Shown here one piece after another: positions 8,150 through 17,085 of a DNA stretch of 64,000 nt; positions within the stretch are counted from its first letter, which is position 1, and each line of letters opens with the position of its first letter. The DNA comes from Asticcacaulis taihuensis (GTDB lineage: Bacteria; Pseudomonadota; Alphaproteobacteria; Caulobacterales; Caulobacteraceae), in NCBI RefSeq assembly GCF_900100255.1, contig NZ_FMTS01000003.1:248001-312000 (forward strand), in the 5' to 3' direction. The translations under genes and the position numbers were made by a program. The notes under the pieces were generated by a model. The model did no database searches, was not told the DNA's origin, and saw nothing but the letters and a program-made list of their open reading frames with translations.

Positions 8150-9584
8150 ATTTTTCCTGATCCACTTCACAGTCCGCAGACTTCAGAAGCCCGGTATAGA
8201 GTCGGAAATCCGACTTCTTGCCGAGCTTTTTCAATCTGGAAACCGTGCCGACGTCGTGCAGATCGGTAAAGCATCGGGCAAGATCGGGCGTATGGCTGGC
8301 ATTGACCACGATCAGAGCGCGGTCTGTCATAGCCGGTTGCGGCCAGTCGTAACGGTCGCGTTCCGACATGGGATAAACCCCGCCGTACCATTGAAACTGC
8401 CCGTGGTAACTGAGTTCACTCTGGGTATTGTAATCGGTGGTGGCGATCCACTTTGCGTCTGTCTCAGCTTGTTTAGAAGCGATATCGAAAGTGAGTTTTT
8501 TCCAGCCGAGCCCCAGAGCTGCCGTACCGCTTTGCTGTGGCAGGACATTGCCAAGGGCCATGACGATAAGTGCCAGCGCGCTCAAGCCAATGCCCAACGG
8601 TGCGGCCCACTTCCGCGCCCAGCCAAACTTGCCGCCATCTGCTGCCACAGCCGCGAGCAGGACGAGACCAGGAAAGATCGGCGCCGGCCAATTGCCCTGG
8701 ATGCGGTCATGGAAGACATGGACCAGCATATAGGCCAGCAAGGGCAGGGGCAGGGCGACCAGCAGGGCCAGAGACGAACTGTCGCGGTTTTTCCACCACG
8801 CCCTCACGCCCAAAACCACAAAGACGAAGATCAGCGGATTGAGCAGCAGGGGTTGCGAAATCAGGAATTCCAGCAGGTATTGCGTCGTCAGGTGCGCGCC
8901 TTCGATGCGGCCGAACTGCTTGGCGAAGGTGATCCAGTGGTGCTGCGCGTTCCACATCAGGTTGGGTGCCATGGCTACCAAGGCGACCACGCCGCCGAGC
9001 CACGGCCACGGCGTCAGCAGCCATTTCCGCGCCGGCTTGTCGAGCAGGAACCACGCCAGCACACCTAGGCCAAGAAAGAAATTGGTATATTTGGCCTCGA
9101 CACCCAGTCCGGCGAAAAGACCGAATACCAGCCACCAATGGCCTTTGCCGGTGGCCTGCAATTTCGCCAGTGCCCATAGCCCGCCGGCCCACATCAGCAC
9201 CGACGGCGGATCAGGCGTGGCGACAACGGAGCCGATGCTCAAAAGCAGGCAGGCATTGAGCCACAACAACGCACGGCGGGCGACGGTCTCATTGAAAAGG
9301 GTCTTGCCGGTGTCATGGATCAGCCAACTCAGAACCGCGAAGCTCAGCACAAACGGCAGGCGCACCAGCAGGGCGGCATCGGACAGTCCGGTAAAGGTGC
9401 CGATACACCAGGCCACCATCGGCGGATGATCATAATAGCCAAAGGCCGGATGCTGCGCCCACAGCCAGTAATAGGTCTCGTCCGGCACCAGCCCGGCGCT
9501 TCCGGCCGTGATCAGCCGCAGGATCATCAGCGCGGCAAGCAGAGGCAGGTAGGGAAGGCGGCGGAGGCGGTCAATCAGGCTCAT
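8148..9584 (-). CDS. GT-C family glycosyltransferase (PMT_2/ArnT-like, GT39/GT83 type)
   Basis: This is an integral inner-membrane protein of about 478 residues. The start ATG at 9584 (MSLIDRLRRLPYLPLLAA) is preceded by AAGG; a long upstream extension lacks support. The GT-C hallmark is in the first periplasmic loop: GLVPDETYYWLWAQHP, with the acidic DE pair used with polyprenyl-phosphate sugar donors, followed by YYDHPPMVAW. About ten hydrophobic helices follow (PDPPSVLMWAGGLWALAK and so on) and then a soluble C-terminal part of ~110 residues. Likely role: transfer of a sugar from an undecaprenyl-phosphate carrier to lipid A, protein or envelope glycan. The acceptor is unknown. It follows the phospholipase gene by 26 bases on the same strand. 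Confidence 0.82.
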   Translation of the reverse strand: MSLIDRLRRLPYLPLLAALMILRLITAGSAGLVPDETYYWLWAQHPAFGYYDHPPMVAWCIGTFTGLSDAALLVRLPFVLSFAVLSWLIHDTGKTLFNETVARRALLWLNACLLLSIGSVVATPDPPSVLMWAGGLWALAKLQATGKGHWWLVFGLFAGLGVEAKYTNFFLGLGVLAWFLLDKPARKWLLTPWPWLGGVVALVAMAPNLMWNAQHHWITFAKQFGRIEGAHLTTQYLLEFLISQPLLLNPLIFVFVVLGVRAWWKNRDSSSLALLVALPLPLLAYMLVHVFHDRIQGNWPAPIFPGLVLLAAVAADGGKFGWARKWAAPLGIGLSALALIVMALGNVLPQQSGTAALGLGWKKLTFDIASKQAETDAKWIATTDYNTQSELSYHGQFQWYGGVYPMSERDRYDWPQPAMTDRALIVVNASHTPDLARCFTDLHDVGTVSRLKKLGKKSDFRLYTGLLKSADCEVDQEK

Positions 9585-9610
9585 GCGCCTTATTGGCCGG
9601 TTTCGCCCAA

Positions 9611-11626
9611 TCAGACAAGCTTCATAACCGCCGAGCCGCCCAGGGCCGGATCGGTCATAGAGGGTTGGCCAGTTTCGATATGGCCGGCGAAGCGATGGCT
9701 GAAGCCGTCTCCGCTGACACTGATGTCGTACCACTGGCTCGTCAGATCGACCGGCAGGGTTTGGGGTTGTCCGGCCGACAAGGTGATCGTTCGTTCCGGC
9801 TGGCCATAGGCTTCGTCGCGGAGAACCACCTGACCTTCGCCGGTCAATGTCAGGCTGTTGCCGTGCCATTGCGCAGGCACCGCTACGCCCGTCTTGCCGG
9901 CAAAGCGGCGGTGGAAGCCATTCGGGGCGTAGAGCCACAGGTCGTAAGTCTCGCCCGCCGGAATCAGGGCGGTTAGTTGCCCGCCGGCCTTGACCGTATA
10001 GCGGCGCGGTGGCGAGGCCGGCGACAGGCGGTCATAGATATGGAAGACCACGGCGGTCTCAGGGCTTTGATTGGCCAGATCGAGGACGACGAAACCGGGT
10101 TTCGTGGCCGCATTGGCCTCAAAGGCGTATGGCAGGGCGCGCGTCGGCCGCTGGCCCTTTTCCTGGACCGGCGGGGTGATCTGTGCCGGCGGTTTGGGTG
10201 TGGGCTGGCCACTCAGCTTGCGGGCGCGTTCCGCCGTGGCGGCGGTCGCCGGCAAGGTCTGGAAGAAGGCGTCGGCATTCGGATTGGCAAAGTCGAAACA
10301 GGTCGTCAAATCGCCGCAGACGGCGCGGCGCCACGGGCTGATATTGGGCTCATGCACGCCGAAGCGCGTTTCCAGGAAACGGATGACCGAGGTGTGGTCA
10401 AAGACCTGCGAATTGACGAAACCGCCCTTGCTCCACGGCGATATGACATACATCGGGACACGCGGCCCCAGGCCATAGGGCCGGTCCTTCCAGTCCTTGT
10501 CATTGTGGTATTCGCCGCTGGTGTCGATCTGGCTCTCGCCATAGGCGACGCCGTCGTGCTTGGCGGGCACGGAGGGCGGCGGCACATGGTCGAAATAGCC
10601 GTCATTCTCGTCGAAATTGATCAGGAAAACCGTCCTGGCCCACACGGCGGGGTTCGCGGTCAGGGCATCGAGCACCTGGGCGGTATAGTCCGCGCCCTGC
10701 GCTGGCGAGGACGGTCCGGGATGCTCGGACCCGGCCGCCGTGGCGACGATCCACGACACCTGCGGCAGTTTATCGGCCAGCACATCCTCTTTCAGCTTGT
10801 CGAGCGCGCGGGTGCGCAAAGATCGCGCCGCCAGGTCCGCCAGCGGGGCGGATTTCGACGTATCGGCCATGCGGTAGAGCTTGAAACCGGCCAGGGGATT
10901 GTCGGTGAAGTTGTCGTCCATATCCTGATAGATCTGCCAGCTTATGCCGGCCGAGGTCAGGCGCTCCGGATAGGTGACCCATTCATAGCCGCCGTGGCCC
11001 TGCGGATCGGATTTCAGGTTATCATAGCCGTTGTCGATCGCCGGGCCGTGATGCGTGCCGGAAGGATCATTGGTGCCGGTCCAGATGAACAGACGGTTCG
11101 GATTGGTGCCGGCATGGATGGCGCAGTGATAGGCGTCGCAGAGCGTGAAGGCTTCGGCCAGGGCGAACTGGAAAGGGATATCCTCGCGCGTGAAATAGCC
11201 CAGGCTGTGATTACGCTTGGCGCCGGGCCAGTTATCCAGCCGTCCTAAGTCCCAGGCATCCTGCGCATTGACGAAATTATGCGGCGTACCTTCCGCGCGC
11301 ATATATTTGAAATCCTGCACCGTATCGAAGCGGAACGGCGCTATCAGGTGCTTTCTGTCATGTTCATTGGGCTGAGACCATACGGTGCCGTTGACGGTCG
11401 GGATCGGGAAGCGGTCGGAGAAGCCGCGCACACCGGAGAGCGTGCCAAAATAGTGGTCGAAGGCGCGGTTTTCCTGGGTCAGGATGACGACATGCTGCAC
11501 ATCCATGATCGTACCGGTGCGATTATCGGCGGGGATATCGAGCGCGCGGGCGATCGAAGCCGGCAGGCCGCCAAGCGCTGAAGCCAGAACGCTGGACAGA
11601 AGGAAACGGCGGCGATCGATGGTCAT
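9611..11626 (-). CDS. Phosphocholine-specific phospholipase C, Tat-exported
   Basis: This 671-residue enzyme cleaves phosphatidylcholine and/or sphingomyelin outside the cytoplasm. Residues 1-29 are a Tat signal (DRRRFLLSSVLASALGG). The catalytic phosphoesterase domain begins with VQHVVILTQENRAFDHYFGT and contains NFDENDGYFDHVPPPS and the downstream GLGPRVPMYVISPWSKGG, all characteristic of the bacterial PC-PLC/acid-phosphatase-like family. Two C-terminal DUF756-type beta domains follow from about residue 480 to the end (FEANAATKPGFVVLDL and GNSLTLTGEGQVVLRD). The length is typical. The start ATG is preceded by AGGGG. It probably serves phosphate or choline scavenging from host or plant membranes (inference). 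Confidence 0.92.
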   Translation of the reverse strand: MTIDRRRFLLSSVLASALGGLPASIARALDIPADNRTGTIMDVQHVVILTQENRAFDHYFGTLSGVRGFSDRFPIPTVNGTVWSQPNEHDRKHLIAPFRFDTVQDFKYMRAEGTPHNFVNAQDAWDLGRLDNWPGAKRNHSLGYFTREDIPFQFALAEAFTLCDAYHCAIHAGTNPNRLFIWTGTNDPSGTHHGPAIDNGYDNLKSDPQGHGGYEWVTYPERLTSAGISWQIYQDMDDNFTDNPLAGFKLYRMADTSKSAPLADLAARSLRTRALDKLKEDVLADKLPQVSWIVATAAGSEHPGPSSPAQGADYTAQVLDALTANPAVWARTVFLINFDENDGYFDHVPPPSVPAKHDGVAYGESQIDTSGEYHNDKDWKDRPYGLGPRVPMYVISPWSKGGFVNSQVFDHTSVIRFLETRFGVHEPNISPWRRAVCGDLTTCFDFANPNADAFFQTLPATAATAERARKLSGQPTPKPPAQITPPVQEKGQRPTRALPYAFEANAATKPGFVVLDLANQSPETAVVFHIYDRLSPASPPRRYTVKAGGQLTALIPAGETYDLWLYAPNGFHRRFAGKTGVAVPAQWHGNSLTLTGEGQVVLRDEAYGQPERTITLSAGQPQTLPVDLTSQWYDISVSGDGFSHRFAGHIETGQPSMTDPALGGSAVMKLV

Positions 11627-11696
11627 GGCATTACCCCTGAAGACTTTTCTTTCGGGGCATATCAGCCAGTCATGACGGTTTTATCAAGGCCGCGCC

Positions 11697-12161
11697 TTAA
11701 TTGAGAGTTGTCAACACCTTGGCAATGCGGCGGGCGCGGGTTTCGGCCGCTTTGGCCTCCGTGACGGAACGGACATGTTCCTTGCGGTAGGTGAAGGCCA
11801 GTGTGTCGAAGGCATCACGTTTGCCGGCCGCGTCCAGGGCGGCGGCCAGGTCGTCCGGCACTTCGACCGTGCGGACTTCTGTATCCAGCGCCAGGTGTAT
11901 CTCGACCTCATCACCCGCACTGACACCCGCAGGCTTGCGATTTTCCATGCTGAGCGGCAACAGATAGCGGCCCCCCATGACGGCAATGGTCGAGCGATAG
12001 GTATAGCCATTGATCGTTACCCTCACTGGCGGCCGCTTGCCTTTGCCCAGCGCTTCAACGATTTCTGGAGGTACGACGATGCCCGCTGTATCACGGGCTT
12101 CAGGCCGGTCGACGACGGTGCGGAATTTCAGAGTTGTCGTGGTATTTTCTGTGTTTTCCAC
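11697..12161 (-). CDS. DUF1905 / YdeI-OmpD-associated family protein
   Basis: This 154-residue cytoplasmic protein starts with GTG at 12161 after GAGGGAA. The N-terminal beta-barrel half is DUF1905 (FRTVVDRPEARDTAGIVVPP, then GKRPPVRVTINGYTYRSTI and GDEVEIHLALD). The C-terminal helical half matches the YdeI/OmpD-associated tail (VPDDLAAALDAAGKRDAFD, TYRKEHVRSVTEAKAAETRA). The family is widespread and has no settled biochemical role. It lies 18 bases after the esterase gene on the same strand and probably ends the GH31-esterase operon. Confidence 0.85.
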   Translation of the reverse strand: MENTENTTTTLKFRTVVDRPEARDTAGIVVPPEIVEALGKGKRPPVRVTINGYTYRSTIAVMGGRYLLPLSMENRKPAGVSAGDEVEIHLALDTEVRTVEVPDDLAAALDAAGKRDAFDTLAFTYRKEHVRSVTEAKAAETRARRIAKVLTTLN

Positions 12162-12179
12162 TGCGGCTTCCCTCTTTTA

Positions 12180-13700
12180 TCATTGTTTAAAAAGGCTAAA
12201 ATCCGGCATAGCGTCACGCCGCTTGATTTCATCCTCATTACCGATGCGGAAAACCGAGGCATTCGAACCATCGAAGGCTTTCCAGGTGGGCAGACCCGCG
12301 CCATTCGGATCGCCAGTCCTGGCGAAATTGCTCCAATAGGTCGCCAGCCGGTCGGCCAGTTGCCGGTCCTCGGCGTTCCACGGTCGCGGGTCCTGATCAA
12401 GCTGGTCGAAGACAAACGGAATTTCCGCGCCATGGCCGGCCTGGCAGCCATAGCCGCAGGGCGTGGCCGGCTCGGTCGGCGAATGGATGAAATAGTAGAG
12501 GTACGGCTTTTGCAGGCCATTCCTGGCCTGAAGCGAAGTCCAGTACCACATCCGCCAGCCCCACCAGTCGGTGGTCAGTTGATTGATGGACGCAGGGGCC
12601 TGCGCATCGGTCTTACCGGGATAGGCCGTCAGCAGGGCATCGGACGGCGCGTGGCCGAGCAGCTTCTCCACCAGCACCTTGTGATTGGCGGCGGTGAAAT
12701 CGCCGGTCGCCAGGATTTCCGGCGCCAGATCCTTGCCCTCGTCGGCATTCCACCCCACCAGGATCGGCACATCGTTCTGCCGGTGGTGACGATAGGTCGT
12801 GGTCATATCCTCGTGCAGCACATGGCCATCGACGATGACGCGCGGCGCCCAGGTCTGGCGGATCAGGCTATCGGCATCCATGCGGCGCAGGTCGGCAAGA
12901 CTATTGGCGCCTTGGGCCTTGAGGAAGGCCTGCCCCTCAGTCTCGGCCATCGTTCGCTCCGCACGGGCGGTTTCGCCGGGATCAAGCGGCACGCTGTAAT
13001 TGCCGCTTTCGGCTATGGCGCGCTGGAACAGCCCCTTGGCGGCCGGTGAAGCGACCAGCACGGCCACAGAATTGGCGCCGGCGGATTCGCCCATGATGGT
13101 GACACGGTCCGGATCGCCGCCAAAGGCCGCGATATTGGCCTTCACCCATTGCAGCGCGGCGATCTGGTCTTCGATGCCCTGATTACCAGAGGCGTGGACC
13201 GGGGACTCAGTGGAGAGTTCCGGCGTGGCCAGGAAGCCGAAAACCCCCAGACGGTAATTGATCGTGACGACGATCACGCCTTTTTTCGTCAGGCGCGTGC
13301 CGTCATAGAGCGGTTGCGCGCCGGTGCCGCCGAAATAGCCGCCGCCGTGTATCCACACGATAACCGGCAGCTTCTCAGCTTTTTCCGGCGCCCAGATATT
13401 GAGATAGAGGCAGTCCTCGCTCTGCGGATTGCTGATCCAGGTCACGGTCTGGCGGCAGGCCGGGGAGAACGCAGTCGTCTCCATAACGCCCTGCCATGGC
13501 ACGACCGGCTGCGGCGGCTGCCAGCGTAAGCTCCCGACTGGCGGGGCGGCAAAGGGCACGCCAAACCAGGTGCGCACCTCTCCATTATCGCTGCCCGATA
13601 TCTGCCCGCCGGTCACGGAAACCGGCGGGGTCGGCTGCGCCGATACCGGGGCCGCGAGACAGGCGAGCCCAAGACAGACTAAGCTACTCAGGACTCGCAT
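12180..13700 (-). CDS. Secreted type-B carboxylesterase
   Basis: This is a 506-residue alpha/beta hydrolase. Residues 1-21 are a signal peptide (MRVLSSLVCLGLACLAAPVSA). The core shows the type-B carboxylesterase pattern: VRTWFGVPFAAPPVG, SEDCLYLNIWAPE, the oxyanion HGGGYFGG, the nucleophile in MGESAGANSVAVLVASPAA (Ser near residue 204), the acid in WNADEGKD and the His in CGYGCQAGHGAEIPFVFDQ. Its stop-to-start distance from the upstream GH31 gene is 13 bases, so they form one operon. A plausible job is removal of acetyl or feruloyl groups from plant glycans attacked by the GH31 enzyme (inference). AGGG lies upstream of the ATG. Confidence 0.9.
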   Translation of the reverse strand: MRVLSSLVCLGLACLAAPVSAQPTPPVSVTGGQISGSDNGEVRTWFGVPFAAPPVGSLRWQPPQPVVPWQGVMETTAFSPACRQTVTWISNPQSEDCLYLNIWAPEKAEKLPVIVWIHGGGYFGGTGAQPLYDGTRLTKKGVIVVTINYRLGVFGFLATPELSTESPVHASGNQGIEDQIAALQWVKANIAAFGGDPDRVTIMGESAGANSVAVLVASPAAKGLFQRAIAESGNYSVPLDPGETARAERTMAETEGQAFLKAQGANSLADLRRMDADSLIRQTWAPRVIVDGHVLHEDMTTTYRHHRQNDVPILVGWNADEGKDLAPEILATGDFTAANHKVLVEKLLGHAPSDALLTAYPGKTDAQAPASINQLTTDWWGWRMWYWTSLQARNGLQKPYLYYFIHSPTEPATPCGYGCQAGHGAEIPFVFDQLDQDPRPWNAEDRQLADRLATYWSNFARTGDPNGAGLPTWKAFDGSNASVFRIGNEDEIKRRDAMPDFSLFKQ

Positions 13701-13713
13701 ATCCGTACCCTGT

Positions 13714-16059
13714 TTATTTGGCGATCACCTGAACCAGTGACGGGGCCGACTTGGCGAACGCCTTATCGGAACCGGAGGCGGTCAGGCTTTGCGTGGCGTC
13801 GTTCCAGTGCAGGGTGGTGGTCACAGCCCCCTTGCCCTTTTCGTAGTCGTAGCTCACCCCGTCGTCGTCATAAAGCGTGAAATCGCCATCCTTGCCGGGA
13901 TAGACCTTAAGCGCGGTGATGGTCTGTTTGGTGGCGGTTGACTGGATATCCGAACCCACCGGCACGATCGAGCCGGCCTTCACAAACACGGGAATCTGAT
14001 TGATCGGCGCGGCCACCTTGATCCACTGGCCACCAGTCAGCTTTTCATTGGTCCAGTAGTTGTACCAGTCGGCGCCGGCCGGCAGATAGACGTCCTTTTC
14101 CGTCTGGCCCTGCTTCGTCACCGGGGCGACGAGGAAGGCCGGGCCGAACATATATTGCGTGCCGATATCGGCGACGTTCGGATCATTGGGGAAGTCCATC
14201 CACAGGGCGCGCATGAAGGGCGCGCCGGTGTCATAGGTCGTCTTGGCCGAAGAATAGAGATACGGGATCAGGCGGTAGCGCAGCTTGTCGTAATCAGCCA
14301 GGATCGCCTCTGCCTGCTTGCCAAAGGCCCAGATTTCGGTGTGCTTGCGATCGCCGTGCAGGCGTAAGGTCGGCAGGAAGGTGCCGTACTGGAACCATCT
14401 CGTAAACAGTTCCGGATAGTCGTTGTTCTGGCCCACCGTCTCGCGCGCATCCGATGGATCGAGCAGCGGCGTGCCGGTGAAGCTGGTGGTCTGCGGCAAC
14501 CATTGCCAGCCGCCGATGTCATTGCCCCAGTAGGCGATGCCCGAGGCGGTCATGTTCAGGCCGGTCGGAATTTGGCGCTGGAGCGCTTCCCAGCTCGGGT
14601 TGATATCGGACGACCAGAAGAGGGCGCCGGTGCGCTGCGAACCGAGATAGGCGGCACGCGACAGGATCAGCACGCGCTTGTTCGGCTTCCATTCGCGCAT
14701 TCCTTCGGCCACACCCTCGACGTGCAGCAGCGGGAAGACGTTATGGTAGCGGTCACCGGAGCCGATGGAGAAGAAGTTGCCGTCCGGCACCAGGTCCGGC
14801 TCGGTCTCGTCCAGCCACGGATAGTCGAAGCCGTGGCTCAGAATATTGTCGCGGGCGTGTTCCCAGAACCACTTGCGGGCTTCGGGATTGGTGGCATCGA
14901 TCAGGCCGCCGGTGCGGTCGGAGCGGAAGGGCAGGCCATCGACCGTCTTGCCATCCTTGTCCTTGAGCAGGAAACCCTTGTGGTCCAGTTCGTTGAAATA
15001 GCGGCCGGCCGTCTCGTAGCGCGGCCAGATAGAGACGATCGACTGCATCCCCATGTCGTGCAGTTGCTTGTTCATGGCATCCGGATCGGGGAACTCGGCC
15101 GGATTGATGTCCATCTGGCCCATGCGCGTCCAGTAGAACCAGTCGAGCACCATGATATCGAGTGGGTACTTCTTTTCGCGGTAGGTATTGGCGACTCGCA
15201 GGATTTCGTCCTGGCTGTCATAGCGCGCCTTGGACTGGATCAGGCCGAAGGCGGACTTCGGCGGGATCGGCGTCTTGCCGGTCAGGCGGGCATAGCCTGA
15301 GTAAATTTGTTCCGGCGTCGAGCCGGTGATGACGAAGAACGACACGCGTTCGCCGACCTTGGACTGGAAGCCGAGGCGGCCGTTGACGCCACCGATGAAA
15401 CGGGTTTGCGAGGGGTTGTCCCAGACAATGCCGTAGCCCTTTGAGGAGACCATGAAGGGCACGCACACCTGTTCGCCGGCGGGTGCGTCATACCAGTGCT
15501 GGCAATCAAGCACGCGGCCGCGCAGATCGAGATCGTTCAAGCTTTCCTGGTTCTGGCCCATGCCGTAATAGTGCTCGCCATCCGGGGCGGCGAAGGCGGC
15601 GCCGACCTGGTAGGTCTGCTCGCCATTGACCTCGTGCGGCGACATTTCCCAGCTATTCATGGAAAGGACGGTCTCGCCCTTGGCATTCTGGATTTGCAAG
15701 GCCACCGGGGCGAGGGACGGCGCGAAATACTTCTCGCCCTGGGTCGGCACATGAGGCGCCGGCGCGGCATTGACGTGCAGGGTCAGGCCATTGGAGCTAA
15801 AGGTATCGCCGTTGGCATCGCTCGTCTGTTTGAAGGCGGCGTTGTCGGCGTGATCGGCCAGGATACCGTAGCCCGGACCTTTCAGGGTTTCGGCCTTATC
15901 CACGGCAATGGTGACATGGACGATGTTCGGGCCGTAGGCTTCCACCGAGACATAGGCGCCGTTGCGATCGAGCGTGGAAAGCGGGGCGGCGGATACCGCT
16001 GTGGCCAGTGCCAGGGCCGAGGCCACGCCAAAAAGGGCCGTTTTTAAAAGGTGACGCAT
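13714..16059 (-). CDS. GH31 alpha-glucosidase/alpha-xylosidase family enzyme, exported
   Basis: This 781-residue exported hydrolase starts at the ATG at 16059 (MRHLLKTALFGVASALALAT), preceded by GGGAGAAG. Signal cleavage is probably after VSA. Domains in order are the N-terminal galactose-mutarotase-like beta-sandwich, the (beta/alpha)8 barrel with the nucleophile in YPWLDETEPDL (about residue 412) and the acid/base Asp in FWSSDINPSW (about 481), then GNDIGGWQWLP for substrate binding, and C-terminal beta domains including a DUF5110-like end (KQTITALKVYPGKDGDFTLY). The subsite sequence does not decide between glucosidase and xylosidase activity. It heads an operon with the esterase and DUF1905 genes behind a perfect LacI-type operator. 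Confidence 0.92.
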   Translation of the reverse strand: MRHLLKTALFGVASALALATAVSAAPLSTLDRNGAYVSVEAYGPNIVHVTIAVDKAETLKGPGYGILADHADNAAFKQTSDANGDTFSSNGLTLHVNAAPAPHVPTQGEKYFAPSLAPVALQIQNAKGETVLSMNSWEMSPHEVNGEQTYQVGAAFAAPDGEHYYGMGQNQESLNDLDLRGRVLDCQHWYDAPAGEQVCVPFMVSSKGYGIVWDNPSQTRFIGGVNGRLGFQSKVGERVSFFVITGSTPEQIYSGYARLTGKTPIPPKSAFGLIQSKARYDSQDEILRVANTYREKKYPLDIMVLDWFYWTRMGQMDINPAEFPDPDAMNKQLHDMGMQSIVSIWPRYETAGRYFNELDHKGFLLKDKDGKTVDGLPFRSDRTGGLIDATNPEARKWFWEHARDNILSHGFDYPWLDETEPDLVPDGNFFSIGSGDRYHNVFPLLHVEGVAEGMREWKPNKRVLILSRAAYLGSQRTGALFWSSDINPSWEALQRQIPTGLNMTASGIAYWGNDIGGWQWLPQTTSFTGTPLLDPSDARETVGQNNDYPELFTRWFQYGTFLPTLRLHGDRKHTEIWAFGKQAEAILADYDKLRYRLIPYLYSSAKTTYDTGAPFMRALWMDFPNDPNVADIGTQYMFGPAFLVAPVTKQGQTEKDVYLPAGADWYNYWTNEKLTGGQWIKVAAPINQIPVFVKAGSIVPVGSDIQSTATKQTITALKVYPGKDGDFTLYDDDGVSYDYEKGKGAVTTTLHWNDATQSLTASGSDKAFAKSAPSLVQVIAK

Positions 16060-16087
16060 GATCTTCTCCCACATGTCAGTGCGCAAT

Positions 16088-16101
16088 TGATAGCGCTATC
16101 A
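16088..16101. promoter_or_regulatory. LacI-family operator palindrome upstream of the GH31 operon
   Basis: TGATAGCGCTATCA is a perfect 14-bp palindrome with the central CG of LacI/GalR-family sites, 28 bases upstream of the GH31 start codon. Such boxes typically repress polysaccharide-utilisation genes in Caulobacter and Xanthomonas relatives. No LacI-type gene is in the window, so the regulator acts in trans. Confidence 0.75.
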
Positions 16102-16238
16102 TTTAAGTCACGGCTAAGCTCTGCCTGCGGACTCGTCAAGTCCAATAATCATACAAAACGCCGGACATGAAAACAGGGAGACAAAGTTTTCACCGGCTAA
16201 ACCGGCGACCATAGACTTGAGGCTTTATCGGAGCATTC

Positions 16239-16847
16239 ATGCCTATTGACCGCAAGATATTTTTTGACCAGGTCCGTGTCTCGCTTTTTGCCGGAAAGCT
16301 GCTGGCCGGACGTGTGGAAGGCCTGAGTCATCTGCTTGATGCCTGGGAGACACGCCATTCAGGTGAGGATACTCGGTGGCTGGCCTATGCCCTGGCCACA
16401 GCCTGTCATGAAACCGGCTTTACCATGCAGCCGGTAAGCGAGCAGGGCGGGGTGCGGTATTTCACCTATATGTACGATCCGCAAAGCCCCAATCCAAAAC
16501 GCGCGGCTTTGGCGTTGGCAAACGGAAATGTCCATCCCGGCGACGGTGTGAAATACTGCGGGCGTGGCTATGTCCAACTGACCTGGGCCAATAATTACCG
16601 CCGCATCGGCGACCTGATCGGCATCGACCTGCTGGCGCATCCCGAACGCGCCCTGGAACCTGAGATCGCTGCGCGCATCCTCTATGAAGGTATGATCGGC
16701 GGCTGGTTCAGCGGTGCCGGTCTGGGGCGTTATTTCAATGCCAAAACCACCGACTGGAAAAACGCCCGCCGCATCATCAACGGCGTCGATTGCGCCGACA
16801 AGATCGCGGGCTATGCCAGGGCATTCTATGCGGCGCTCCAGGTTTGA
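16239..16847 (+). CDS. GH19 chitinase/endolysin-like enzyme
   Basis: This 202-residue protein has no signal peptide. It matches the compact GH19 fold of phage-type endolysins: the catalytic Glu in TACHETGFTMQPV (about residue 54) and the strongly conserved GRGYVQLTWANNYRRIGD (about 109-126), followed by PEIAARILYEGM and a closing RRIINGVDCADKIAGYA. Substrates of this group are peptidoglycan or chitin. With no secretion signal it may act in the cytoplasm only after release or depend on a holin-like route. No phage genes flank it, so it may be a remnant or a domesticated enzyme. GGAG precedes the ATG. Confidence 0.85.
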   Translation: MPIDRKIFFDQVRVSLFAGKLLAGRVEGLSHLLDAWETRHSGEDTRWLAYALATACHETGFTMQPVSEQGGVRYFTYMYDPQSPNPKRAALALANGNVHPGDGVKYCGRGYVQLTWANNYRRIGDLIGIDLLAHPERALEPEIAARILYEGMIGGWFSGAGLGRYFNAKTTDWKNARRIINGVDCADKIAGYARAFYAALQV

Positions 16848-16858
16848 ACGGGCTCCGA

Positions 16859-17001
16859 CGATAGCGGTAGCGTGTCTTCGCCATGAATATCTGCGTAATC
16901 TGTGGATACCCTTCTGGCTGTCGTCGCAGCGGGCGATAGGGTTCGTTTTGTGATCCACAGATTACACAGATGTCCTTGGTCATCCCACGCTACCGCTATC
17001 G
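16859..17001. repeat. Composite nested palindromic element (ATCTGCGTAATCTG family)
   Basis: The outer arms CGATAGCGGTAGCGTG (16859-16874) and its exact complement (16986-17001) are 16 bp. Nested inside, ATCTGCGTAATCTGTGGAT (16889-16907) faces its complement at 16953-16971 with one mismatch. The inner unit belongs to the same family as the repeats at 23535-23714. The element fills the gap between the GH19 gene and the chemoreceptor terminator. Confidence 0.85.
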
Positions 17002-17030
17002 CCGATGGATGAAGCCTATGGCGGAAAAGA

Positions 17031-17063
17031 AAAAGCCCGGTCAGCGGAACTGACCGGGCTTTT
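17031..17063 (-). terminator. Intrinsic terminator of the 557-residue chemoreceptor gene
   Basis: GCCCGGTCAG-CGGAA-CTGACCGGGC is a perfect 10-bp stem. Read leftward it is followed by TTTTTCTTTT, and on the plus strand by TTTT, so it may work in both directions. Confidence 0.9.
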
Positions 17064-17085
17064 CCGTAAAGCTGTAGTGAGTTTT

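Noticed and set aside
11697-12161. Antitoxin or AbrB-like reading of the DUF1905 gene
   Set aside because: The whole chain fits the DUF1905 barrel followed by the YdeI-type helical tail; there is no toxin gene beside it.
16239-16847. Prophage remnant around the GH19 endolysin-like gene
   Set aside because: No holin, spanin, integrase, tail gene or attachment site is nearby, and base composition matches the host.
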